DNA from: JAVBQJ01 sp031549115
Lineage (GTDB): Bacteria; Verrucomicrobiota; Lentisphaeria; Victivallales; Victivallaceae
Assembly: GCA_031549115.1 (NCBI GenBank)
Contig: JAVBQJ010000082.1
Location: 23,006-87,005, forward strand
DNA: 64,000 nt
Direction of reading: 5' to 3'
Below the pieces are notes generated by a model. The model saw only the letters and a program-made list of their open reading frames with translations. It did not search any database and was not told the DNA's origin. Below are positions 39,045-47,330 of the stretch, in pieces; the first letter of the stretch is position 1, and the number at the start of each line of letters is the position of its first letter. A program made the position numbers and the translations under genes.

Positions 39045-39170
39045 TTGCGAGCTTCCTTGTGGGTTAGATGTGGACGACAACGGACAGCAACGGACGGATC
39101 ATGTCGAGTCTCGCAGTCGTTTGACATTGTATATCCGAGCGACAGCTCCGACGACAGGCGTTCCCCCCTG

Positions 39171-39204
39171 AAAAAATGGTCGCGGAGGATGCCGTCAGGC
39201 ATCC
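39171..39204 (-). terminator. Possible terminator after the aldo/keto reductase gene
   Basis: On the minus strand arms GGATGCC/GGCATCC (39187-39193, 39198-39204) with a 4-base loop are followed, 10 bases on, by six T (39171-39176). The spacing is longer than usual. The remaining 130 bases to the YkgJ gene hold no gene. Confidence 0.45.
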
Positions 39205-39249
39205 GGGGCAGAGGTGCCAGAACGCAGCGCGAAGCGCAAGGGCGAACCT

Positions 39250-40386
39250 TTACTTACCGAAGCACGCCACACACTCCCGCAAACGCTCGCGGATGGGGAT
39301 GTGTTGGGGGCAATGGCTTTCGCACTTGCCGCACTGGACACACCGGGAGGCGGTTTTCCCGGGAACCCATTCGTTGGCGCCGATTTCGTTGTAACGGAGC
39401 CTGGCGGCTTCGCCGAGATGGTATACCTTATCGTAAATCAACGCTTCCAGACAGCGCGGAATGTTGACTTCGAGCGGACACTCCTTGGCGCAATAGCCGC
39501 AGCCGGTGCAATACAGATCGCGCAGCCGGGCGCATTCGGCGGCGACGCGGTCGATGGCGGCGATCTCCGTGTCCGACAGATTGCCGGCCATGGAGGCGAC
39601 CCGGACGTTGCTGTCGATCATCGCTTTGTTTTCCATCCCGGAGAGGGCGCAATCGACGCCATGGGAGCTCAACACGAAGCGCACCGCCAGTTCGGGCGTG
39701 GTCAACTTGCCGTCGACGGCGTCTTCGAATACGCCGCCCCTGAATGCCAGACGGCCGCCGCCGACGGGACCCATGATGACGACGCCGAGGCCGTGCTCAT
39801 GGGCATAGCGGATACCGGCGGCATTCGAACGGTCGAGCAGGTTGTACTGGCACAATACCGAGGCAAAGGCGCCGGTATCGATGATTTCGAGCATGGCGCC
39901 CGGATTGGGGTCGTGGAATGAAAACGACAGATTGCCGATCACGCCTTCGCTCTTGAATTTCTCCGCCATGTCGATCAGGTGAAACGGCTTGACGATGTCG
40001 TCGAATCCGGCCTTGCTCAGCGCGTGGAAGTGGTAAAAATCGATCCGGTCGGTCCGCAGCTTCCGCAATTGTTCCTCCAGCAGCCGCTTGAAATCATCGG
40101 GCTTTTTGACCTCGCCGAGCGGGAGTTTGGTCGCCAGTTTGACCTTGTCGCGCCAGCCGTTTTCGAGCGCCAGCCCGACCGCGGTTTCGCTGCGGTAGCC
40201 GCAATAAAAATACGCCGTATCGATGTAGTTGATCCCCTGTTCAATGCCGTAGCGCAGCAGCTCGACCGCTTCGCCGAGATCGGCAGTCGCGTTGACGTCG
40301 GCGGCGGGGGCGATCGGCAGCCGCATCGTCCCGAATCCCAATGCGGAAATCCGGAATCCGGTACGGCCGAAATCACGATATATCAT
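39250..40386 (-). CDS. Aldo/keto reductase with C-terminal 4Fe-4S ferredoxin domain
   Basis: 378 residues from ATG 40386 (AAGGGTGG upstream). AKR barrel start MIYRDFGRTGFRISALGFGTMRLP in pieces, with candidate catalytic Asp56, Tyr59 and Lys87 (DTAYFYCG, LATKLP). The C-terminus has two cysteine clusters: CTGCGYCAKECP (about 290-301) and CVQCGKCESHCP (about 350-361), as in the anaerobe-associated AKR-ferredoxin fusion family. It reduces an unknown carbonyl with electrons possibly passing to ferredoxin. It follows the AraC gene by 84 bases on the same strand. Confidence 0.9.
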   Translation of the reverse strand: MIYRDFGRTGFRISALGFGTMRLPIAPAADVNATADLGEAVELLRYGIEQGINYIDTAYFYCGYRSETAVGLALENGWRDKVKLATKLPLGEVKKPDDFKRLLEEQLRKLRTDRIDFYHFHALSKAGFDDIVKPFHLIDMAEKFKSEGVIGNLSFSFHDPNPGAMLEIIDTGAFASVLCQYNLLDRSNAAGIRYAHEHGLGVVIMGPVGGGRLAFRGGVFEDAVDGKLTTPELAVRFVLSSHGVDCALSGMENKAMIDSNVRVASMAGNLSDTEIAAIDRVAAECARLRDLYCTGCGYCAKECPLEVNIPRCLEALIYDKVYHLGEAARLRYNEIGANEWVPGKTASRCVQCGKCESHCPQHIPIRERLRECVACFGK

Positions 40387-40470
40387 CTGTCCACCCTTTC
40401 GTTGGTATCCGGTAAATATACCCAGTTGACCGCTGTTTTGCAAATACATTTTTCCACAAAAGGGCCTCTT

Positions 40471-41250
40471 CTATTGCGACAGAGAGTTGACGTTGCGGTA
40501 TTCCGCCGGGGTCATCCGGCTGTTTTTGCGGAAGGCCCGGTAGAAGCTTTCGATATTCGCGAAACCGCATGCCATGGAAATTTCCTTGATCGATTTTTCG
40601 TTGCCGGCCAGCATGGTCCGGGCGCGGCGCAGCCGCAGATTCAGCAAATACCGGTGCGGCGTCGTGGCCAGATAACGCTTGAACAGGCTGTAAAGATGCG
40701 GCGTGCTCACCCCTGCCCGCCGCGCCGCCGTTTCCACCGACAGTTCCCCACCGAAGTCCCGGTCCATGATCGCCATGGCCCGCTCCAACGACGCGGGAAA
40801 TCCCGCCGATTCCTCCCGTTTGGTGTGCATGTAGGCCTCCCAGAATACCCGGTGGTACAGCATGTTGGCCAATGCCGACCGGTCGATGCGCTCGTCATGG
40901 GCGTGCTTCAGGGCCTGGCGGCGGAAGTCCTCGAACGCATACAGATCGTCCCAACGGGTGACGCGCGGCAGTACCCGGCGGCTTTCCTGCACGGAAAATC
41001 CCATAGCCAGACAGCGGTACGGATCGTCCGGCGGACACGAGTGAATGGTCGCATCGCCATGAATATGCCAAAAAATCGTTCCGACGCCAAACTCCCGTTC
41101 GACGCCGTCCACCGGGAAATAGATCTTGCCGCCGGTGATGATTTCGATCACTTCGAGCCGTTCCGGAATCGGATAGGGAGTCACTTTCACGCCATAGGGC
41201 GCGGCATAGTTTGCCACCGATCGGAGAGCGACGACACGGTTTATTTCCAT
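40471..41250 (-). CDS. AraC-family transcriptional regulator
   Basis: 259 residues. The N-terminal half (about 15-110) looks like a cupin sensor (IPERLEVIEIITGGKIYFPVDG, HIHGDATIHS in part). The C-terminal 100 residues hold two helix-turn-helix units: LSVETAARRAGVSTPHLYSLFKRY and SIKEISMACGFANIESFYRAFRK in pieces, ending MTPAEYR. It is divergent from the isomerase/oxidoreductase pair, which it probably controls; the ligand is unknown. Confidence 0.92.
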   Translation of the reverse strand: MEINRVVALRSVANYAAPYGVKVTPYPIPERLEVIEIITGGKIYFPVDGVEREFGVGTIFWHIHGDATIHSCPPDDPYRCLAMGFSVQESRRVLPRVTRWDDLYAFEDFRRQALKHAHDERIDRSALANMLYHRVFWEAYMHTKREESAGFPASLERAMAIMDRDFGGELSVETAARRAGVSTPHLYSLFKRYLATTPHRYLLNLRLRRARTMLAGNEKSIKEISMACGFANIESFYRAFRKNSRMTPAEYRNVNSLSQ

Positions 41251-41260
41251 AATTGAGATT

Positions 41261-41318
41261 CCATATCAAAAAATCATAGATTTTGTCAATTGAGTTTTTC
41301 GTTCCTGTAAGCTAAAAT
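41261..41318. promoter_or_regulatory. Back-to-back promoters between araC-type gene and isomerase gene
   Basis: Plus strand: TTGAGT (41290-41295), 17-base spacer, TAAAAT (41313-41318), driving the isomerase. Minus strand: TTGACA (41284-41289) with ATATGG (41261-41266) 17 bases away, driving the AraC gene with a very short leader. The two -35 boxes abut at CAATTG. Confidence 0.5.
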
Positions 41319-41379
41319 ATATATAGGCAATAAATTTTTTCAAACGCCTGAAACAAAAAAAACAAGGAGTCAGCCGAAA

Positions 41380-42153
41380 ATGTATCCCATCGCAGTACAA
41401 CTTTATTCGCTGCGCACCATGATGCAGGCCAATTACGAGAAAGAAGATTTTCTCCAGGTGTTGAAGTGGGTCGCCGACGTCGGCTACAAGGGCGTCGAAC
41501 CGGCCGGCTTCTGGGGCTACACGCCGAAGGAATTCAAAAACATCATCGACGACCTCGGCTTGCAGATCTGTTCCAGCCATTCGCCGTGGTTCCATGATCC
41601 GGCGCAGGCGCAGGAGGTGATCGATACCGCCGGCGACCTCGGTCTTGCGACCGTCTGCTGCGGCTTCGGCCCGACCGATTTCCAGGATGTTGCCGCCATC
41701 AGACGCACCGCCGACCGGGTCAACACGCTCCAGGAGCTCGCCGCCAAGGCCGGTCTGACGCTCTTCCAGCACAACCACGCCTGGGAGTTCGCCAAAGTCG
41801 ACGGCCGTTATGCGTATGACATTTATGCCGAACTCTGTCCGAAGGTCATGTTCGAAATCGACGCTTACTGGTCCGCCAACCATGGCGCCAACGACCCGGT
41901 GGAGATGGTCAAACGCTTCCGCGACCGCTGCATTTTAATGCACGTCAAGGACGGCACTTTCCGCCCGGAAATCCCGCTGCTGCCGCTCGGCACCGGCAAG
42001 ATGGACATCCCGGCCACCGTCGGCGCCGCCGATCCGGCCGTCAACAAATGGGTGATCGTCGAGCTCGACGACTGCGCGATCGATATGAATTACGCGCTGA
42101 AGCTGAGCTACCGCAACATGATTGCCAACGGTACTTGCGCCGGCAACAAATAA
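41380..42153 (+). CDS. Sugar phosphate isomerase/epimerase (xylose isomerase-like TIM barrel)
   Basis: 257 residues with AAGGAG before the ATG. Barrel features are MYPIAVQLYSLR, GYKGVEPAGFWG, LFQHNHAWEF, MFEIDAYWS (metal ligands Glu/Asp/His) and ILMHVKDG. Proteins of this type act on sugars or inositols, often together with Gfo/Idh/MocA dehydrogenases, which here follow after 19 bases. The substrate is not deducible. Confidence 0.87.
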   Translation: MYPIAVQLYSLRTMMQANYEKEDFLQVLKWVADVGYKGVEPAGFWGYTPKEFKNIIDDLGLQICSSHSPWFHDPAQAQEVIDTAGDLGLATVCCGFGPTDFQDVAAIRRTADRVNTLQELAAKAGLTLFQHNHAWEFAKVDGRYAYDIYAELCPKVMFEIDAYWSANHGANDPVEMVKRFRDRCILMHVKDGTFRPEIPLLPLGTGKMDIPATVGAADPAVNKWVIVELDDCAIDMNYALKLSYRNMIANGTCAGNK

Positions 42154-42172
42154 CCATCCGGAGTTTCGATTT

Positions 42173-43273
42173 ATGAAAAAGATGAAAATCGGCGTTATCG
42201 GCTGCGGCATGATCAGCAACGCGTATTTGACCGCCGCCACCAAGTTCAATGTCCTGGAGGTTGGCGGCTGTGCCGATATGAATCCCGAACTGGCCAAAGC
42301 CAAGGCGGCGGAGCACAATATCAAGGCCATGACCGTGGCGGAGATGCTGGCCGACAAGACGATCGATATCGTGATCAACCTGACGCCGCCCAAGGCGCAT
42401 TTCCCGGTGACCATGCAGATCCTCGAAGCCGGCAAAAATGCGTATTCCGAAAAACCTTTCGGCATCAATGACGACGAAACCGCCCAAATCATGGCGCTGG
42501 CCAACAAAAAGAAGCTGCTCGTCGGTTGCGCCCCGGACACCTTCCTCGGCGGCGGTCAGCAGACCGCCCGCAAGCTCATCGACGACGGCTGGATCGGCAC
42601 GCCGCTGGCCGGCACCGCCATGGTGATGGGCCGCGGACCGGAAAAATGGGCCAACGCGCCATTCTTCTACGATATCGGCGGCGGGCCGATGCTCGATCTC
42701 GGGCCGTATTACATCACCGCGCTGGTGAATCTGCTGGGTCCGGCGAAGAGCGTGACCGCGGTCACCTTCCGCGGCGCCAAGACGCGCACATGCGGCCCGG
42801 ACTCGGTACCGCCGTTCAAGGAATACCCGGTCAATGTCAACACCCACCAAACCGGCATGGTCGAATTCAGGAACGGCGCGGTGATCACGGTCATCACCAG
42901 CTTCGAAGTGTTCAGCCATCAGCATAAGCCGATCGAAATCTACGGCACCGCCGGGTCGATCGTGGTCCCCGATCCGAACGGCTTCGGCGGACCGGTAATG
43001 GTGTACAAGCCGGGGTATGCCGACTGGGTGGCGGCGCCGCTGTCGCACGGCTACACGGAAAACTCGCGCAGCATCGGCGTCGCCGACATGGTTTACGCCA
43101 TCCGGAATAAGCGTCCGCACCGCGCCGGCGGCGAACTGGCCAATCATGTGCTCGAAATCATGATGGCGTTCGACAAATCCAGTGCCGCCGGCAAGAAAAT
43201 CATCCTCAAGACCACCTGCGAGCGCCCCGCCGCGCTGCCGCTCGGCCTTGAAGGCGGCTTGCTCGACGACTGA
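42173..43273 (+). CDS. Gfo/Idh/MocA-family oxidoreductase
   Basis: 366 residues from ATG 42173 (GGAG upstream; the longer ORF overlaps the isomerase). The Rossmann motif GVIGCGMIS is at 7-15 and the family EKP motif at 93-95 (YSEKPFG). Residues from about 125 form the substrate domain with FYDIGGGPMLDLGPYY. NAD(P)-dependent sugar or inositol oxidoreductase by family. It is the second gene of a two-gene operon and ends at a strong terminator. Confidence 0.9.
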   Translation: MKKMKIGVIGCGMISNAYLTAATKFNVLEVGGCADMNPELAKAKAAEHNIKAMTVAEMLADKTIDIVINLTPPKAHFPVTMQILEAGKNAYSEKPFGINDDETAQIMALANKKKLLVGCAPDTFLGGGQQTARKLIDDGWIGTPLAGTAMVMGRGPEKWANAPFFYDIGGGPMLDLGPYYITALVNLLGPAKSVTAVTFRGAKTRTCGPDSVPPFKEYPVNVNTHQTGMVEFRNGAVITVITSFEVFSHQHKPIEIYGTAGSIVVPDPNGFGGPVMVYKPGYADWVAAPLSHGYTENSRSIGVADMVYAIRNKRPHRAGGELANHVLEIMMAFDKSSAAGKKIILKTTCERPAALPLGLEGGLLDD

Positions 43274-43286
43274 GTCAGCATCCGTA

Positions 43287-43326
43287 CGGAAACTCCCCTC
43301 CCCCCGCCTGGGTCGGGGAGTTTCCG
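43287..43326. terminator. Bidirectional-type hairpin between convergent genes
   Basis: Perfect 12-base arms CGGAAACTCCCC (43287-43298) and GGGGAGTTTCCG (43315-43326) with a 16-base loop, lying between the stops of the oxidoreductase (43273) and the convergent module 2 gene (43338). There is no long T-run on either side. Confidence 0.7.
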
Positions 43327-43337
43327 TGTCCCGATCG

Positions 43338-46300
43338 TCACGGCAGGTGCATGTTTATAACGGTATCACAGTCGAATTTCAGTTCATGTTGTTCGATCCG
43401 GCCGTCATGGTAATGAACCGTCACCGCCTGCATGCCGGCGCCATGCAGTTTCAATTCGCGGGCCTGGAGCACTTCCACGTGAACATCGGGGGAGGTCCCG
43501 ATGACCGCGCATTCCGTCACGGTCAGAATCAACGGCTCGCGTTCCCGTACCTCGGTATCGAATGCGAGTATGGGGGTGACAATCCGCACCCGTTTGGTAT
43601 TGCCGCGAAGCGTCCAGTCGGTATTCAAAAGCATCATCCGGCTGTAGTTTTCAGCCTCCGGCCAGACGTTCCAGAATACTTCGCCGGACGGATCTTCCAC
43701 GTAGCATTCGCCGCGGCTTCCGGCGGCCAATTCGGCAATCCACGACGCGACGGTCCGCTGGAGTTGTTCGTGGCCCGGATAGGCCCAGGCGGTGAGCAAA
43801 TACACCGTCCCGAGGCCCAATTTGCGGCGCACGATCAACGGCTTCGCGGTGACGGCATCCCAGGCCACGACCTCGGCGCCATGCAGCTCGATTTCCGCCA
43901 GACGGCAGGGGCCGTCCTCGTCAACGGAATCGCTCGGCATCGCGGAGAGCGCCATATCGGGAAAGTGCTCGCGTCCGGCGGCATTCCACTGGCCGGAGTA
44001 TTCCATGCCGGGACCGAGGACGTTCACGCCGCACAATTCGCGCAGGTCGCCGTCATTCCATAACGCCAGATCCCGCCAATCGCGCAGGAAATCACGCTTG
44101 GTGTGCGTGCTGAACTGCGGAAGACCGGTGAACAGAACGCCGCCGTTTTCGACGAAGTCCTTGAGTTTGGCGTAATCTTCGCCGATCATCGTATTCCAGC
44201 CGAGATGCAGCAGCAGGGAATACCGGCGGAAATAACCGGCATCGGCCTCGACCGGCACTTCGTCGAAGTCTCCGTACGGGGTCCCGGAGAAAAAGAAACG
44301 GCGTTTGTCGAAACGCTGCTGCAATGGATGCGTGGACGCTCCCGGCATCAGCACATCCAGCAGTTGGCGGCACTTCTCCGGCTGCCCGTGCCCCCATGCC
44401 GGGTCGTCGTTGCCGAACAGTCCCCATACCGAGCAGTGCGCATCCTGTCTGTCGAGCGGGCAGAGAAATCCATTGAACGGCGCCGCGTAACGCCCTTCGA
44501 GGAAGGCAATCCGCCGCGCCGCTTTGCCTTTGCGGGGATGCGTTTTGACGAAGCGGAAAAATGCGCGCGTCATATCGCGCTTGCCTTTGGTCAGGTAATC
44601 ATCCCACGCCTGCCGCTCCTCCTTGAACAGGAGAAAGAGGCTGTCTTCCTCGTAAATCATCGACGCTCCCATCATCCACGGCTGGAAAAGCGAGAGGAAA
44701 TACATGCCCAGGTGGGTTTCAAAATACGGCTGTACCGGATGCTGGATCGCGATATGCACCCCCCAATCGCCACTCCCCAGCGCTTCCGCCGCCGGACGTG
44801 CCTGCGAACACAAGTGCTGTGTATGCGCACCCATCGTTTCGGAACGGATGAAGTCGATTCCGGCCAGATACGCATAGCGGTGCCCGCCGGAAGCGTCTCC
44901 GAACGCCACCCGTTCACACGATGCGCGGGTGGCGTCGATCTCCTTTTTCAGATAACGTTGATAATTTTCCGAGGCGGTTTTCATATCCGGCGACCTCCGC
45001 GTTTCCCCCTGGGCGTAGCCATATACCGCGCCGGAATATTCATGGATTCCGGCGCTGTGCATCCGGTCGCCGGCCGCCCCGGCCAATACGCCACCCTGAA
45101 AATTATTGACCGCCTCCACGTTGATACGATGGTCACGGCAAAATGTTCCCCAGCGTTCCAGCAGCGCCGGCGCCACGGTTCCCGGCGTGAACGAACGGAA
45201 TACCACCAGATTGCCGAGCCGGGTCCGCCAGGTATAATCCAGCAGCCAGTCCATGAAGCCGTTGCCGTCGTGCGGAACCGTGGTCATGTCGAATCCGACC
45301 ATGACCTCCGGCGTTTCGTCGGCCAACGCGTAGACGACGGGAATTATCGCTTGGGAATGATCGGTATTCACCGGGATATCGACCCCGGAATGGTCCAGCT
45401 GGCAGGTAAATTCGTTCCAGCCCGGAACCAGCTCACAAACGCTGGAACCGCCGGGCCATCGGACCGTTGCCGTGTCGGGGCGTTCGGCAAAAATGCGCCC
45501 GGTCAATTTTTCGCCGGCCAGGGCCCACTTCGGCAACGACAGCTGCCAATGCCGCGGGCGGCTCATCTGCAAGGTCAGGCGGCTGAGCAGCAGACAATAG
45601 GTTTCGTGACCGTTTTTCAAGCGCAAACGGTGCCGCCCCGGCGTTCCCCGGAAACGGGTCCAGACATCCTCGAGCATCTGCATGAACGTGTCATGTTGAC
45701 GGAAGTAATGTGAAAATTCCGCCACCAGCCGGTCGTCGCAATACAGCTCCATATCGAAGTAATCGGCTGCCGTTTTCTCCGCCTCCGGGGTATATGCGGG
45801 GGCCGCCATTCCCATCAGGTGAAAAATCACTTCGGCGTCGTCAAGTTCCGCCTCGAATTCGACACTTTCTCCGGGGCCGAGCCAGGCGGTGTGCATCCGG
45901 GACCAATCCCGCACGGGCACATCCGGCAGATCGTCCGCTTCCCATATTTGTTGCCCGTCCCGCGGTTCCGGGCGGAACCACAGATAACGTGACCGGGTCA
46001 CGATCACATGGCAATACGAATACTTCGCTCCCACATGGAATACCAGCCGGCCGTCTTCGCGAATCTGCCGCGCGGTGAACGCAAATGTTCCGGACATGGT
46101 TGTCAATGTAAAGACGGCATCGTCGTTCGCCTCCGCCGCAATCCGTACTCCGGCGATGCCGCGTTGGGTGGTGTTTTGCCATTCCGGAACGGCCAACTTC
46201 GTCTCGTGCGGACACTGTCCGGGCCCATACGACAACAGCGCGTGCGGCTGCGGGTAATCGAGCCGGTATGTCTCCAGAATCCGGCCTCCCGCGCACTCCA

Positions 46301-46388
46301 GTTTGCCGTCCCAATAATAAACCGGATGGTAATGGCCGGGCGAATATAAGAAATTGCAACCCCACTCAATCCGAAAATCCAACCTCAT
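43338..46388 (-). CDS. Large protein of unknown family with glycosidase-like architecture (module 2)
   Basis: 1016 residues, no signal peptide, AAAGGA before the ATG. Residues 1-370 are beta-rich. About 375-650 may be a barrel (VMVGFDMTTVPHDGNG, YAYLAGIDFIRSETMGAHTQHL in part). About 740-880 resemble the glutamine-amidotransferase-like trimerisation domain of GH42 enzymes (YSLLLHLGWNTMIGEDY, FVENGGVLFTGLPQFSTHT). A beta-sandwich tail ends the protein. I cannot assign a family or catalytic residues. It is the last gene of the module and follows the pseudopilin after a terminator-like hairpin. Confidence 0.6.
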   Translation of the reverse strand: MRLDFRIEWGCNFLYSPGHYHPVYYWDGKLECAGGRILETYRLDYPQPHALLSYGPGQCPHETKLAVPEWQNTTQRGIAGVRIAAEANDDAVFTLTTMSGTFAFTARQIREDGRLVFHVGAKYSYCHVIVTRSRYLWFRPEPRDGQQIWEADDLPDVPVRDWSRMHTAWLGPGESVEFEAELDDAEVIFHLMGMAAPAYTPEAEKTAADYFDMELYCDDRLVAEFSHYFRQHDTFMQMLEDVWTRFRGTPGRHRLRLKNGHETYCLLLSRLTLQMSRPRHWQLSLPKWALAGEKLTGRIFAERPDTATVRWPGGSSVCELVPGWNEFTCQLDHSGVDIPVNTDHSQAIIPVVYALADETPEVMVGFDMTTVPHDGNGFMDWLLDYTWRTRLGNLVVFRSFTPGTVAPALLERWGTFCRDHRINVEAVNNFQGGVLAGAAGDRMHSAGIHEYSGAVYGYAQGETRRSPDMKTASENYQRYLKKEIDATRASCERVAFGDASGGHRYAYLAGIDFIRSETMGAHTQHLCSQARPAAEALGSGDWGVHIAIQHPVQPYFETHLGMYFLSLFQPWMMGASMIYEEDSLFLLFKEERQAWDDYLTKGKRDMTRAFFRFVKTHPRKGKAARRIAFLEGRYAAPFNGFLCPLDRQDAHCSVWGLFGNDDPAWGHGQPEKCRQLLDVLMPGASTHPLQQRFDKRRFFFSGTPYGDFDEVPVEADAGYFRRYSLLLHLGWNTMIGEDYAKLKDFVENGGVLFTGLPQFSTHTKRDFLRDWRDLALWNDGDLRELCGVNVLGPGMEYSGQWNAAGREHFPDMALSAMPSDSVDEDGPCRLAEIELHGAEVVAWDAVTAKPLIVRRKLGLGTVYLLTAWAYPGHEQLQRTVASWIAELAAGSRGECYVEDPSGEVFWNVWPEAENYSRMMLLNTDWTLRGNTKRVRIVTPILAFDTEVREREPLILTVTECAVIGTSPDVHVEVLQARELKLHGAGMQAVTVHYHDGRIEQHELKFDCDTVINMHLP

Positions 46389-46436
46389 GACAATTATCCT
46401 TTACTTTGCTTATTGCTGCGGACCGCAGGGCATATG

Positions 46437-46481
46437 AAAAACCCGCTTGCGCCCGCCGGCGGCCCGACGGACGGAAGCGGG
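46437..46481 (-). terminator. Terminator-like hairpin between pseudopilin and the 1016-residue protein gene
   Basis: Minus-strand arms CCCGCTT (46475-46481) and AAGCGGG (46442-46448) enclose further GC-rich pairing, followed by five T (46437-46441). It lies within the 115-base gap after the pseudopilin stop and could reduce transcription of the last gene. Confidence 0.6.
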
Positions 46482-46503
46482 GGTATGACTCACGGAAGCC
46501 GGA

Positions 46504-47265
46504 TCAGTTTATCTTGGTTTTCGTGCCGTTTTTGTAGACATAGCGGTCATCGCCCCAGCCCAGGTAATCCGGGTTGCTGCCGGCGGTCGCCTTGACCACC
46601 TCGTCACCGCCCGACGCAACGTGTCCATCCGCGAAGAGGAAAATGCCGCGGTTGGGATTGTGCGCGTAGTTGATCAGCTGCCCCGAATCCTCGGCGATGA
46701 AGAAGCACCAGCAGGTGCTGCCCGCGGCGTCGCGCGCCTCGGTCATCATGATCACACCGACGGGATTCTTCATCCGGTTGCCGTTGACGCCGATGAAGTA
46801 GCGGCCGGCGCTGTCGGCCGTGCCGAAGAAGCTGGACTGCGGCAACGACGAGCCGGTGAGCGAGGCGTAATGGGTGTAAAAATTCTTCACCGTGGCCAGC
46901 GAACAATACACCAGGTCGGGGGTACACGAGGAATACCCCATTTGCAGCGGCCAGCCGTTTTTGCGGTACTTCTCGATCATATTGGCTTCGGCCGCGCCGA
47001 CCATATGCGGTTCGACACAGTAAATCGCCGGCCAACTGAAGGAATCGCTGTTGTCCCAGACGTTGGTCAGGACATTCTCCTGATTGTCGTTGGCGTACAT
47101 CGTGAATGCCAGGCCCTGCTGCTTGAAGTTGCTGATGCACTTGGTCGCCTGCGCCGCCGCGCGGGCCTTGGACAAAGCCGGCAGCAGCATACTTGCCAGA
47201 ATCGCGATGATTGCGATAACCACCAGGAGCTCTATAAGTGTAAATTGTTGATACCGCGTTTTCAT
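46504..47265 (-). CDS. Prepilin-type N-terminal domain protein (pseudopilin) of module 2
   Basis: 253 residues, MKTRYQQFTLIELLVVIAIIAIL start (given in part), LLPALSKARAAAQ and TKCISNFKQQG. The C-terminal motif is YAHNPNRGIFLFADGHV, an H-X10-DGH version of the prepilin-associated domain. Gln, not Gly, precedes the cleavage-site Phe. It is the third gene after the LacI regulator and the GH-A-like protein. Likely exported and surface located; glycan binding is inferred from context only. Confidence 0.88.
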   Translation of the reverse strand: MKTRYQQFTLIELLVVIAIIAILASMLLPALSKARAAAQATKCISNFKQQGLAFTMYANDNQENVLTNVWDNSDSFSWPAIYCVEPHMVGAAEANMIEKYRKNGWPLQMGYSSCTPDLVYCSLATVKNFYTHYASLTGSSLPQSSFFGTADSAGRYFIGVNGNRMKNPVGVIMMTEARDAAGSTCWCFFIAEDSGQLINYAHNPNRGIFLFADGHVASGGDEVVKATAGSNPDYLGWGDDRYVYKNGTKTKIN

Positions 47266-47330
47266 TTTTCAATCAGCCTTTCTTTGTGTTGTTGATGTTG
47301 TTTTCTGCATTTTCGATTATCCTTTCGGTT

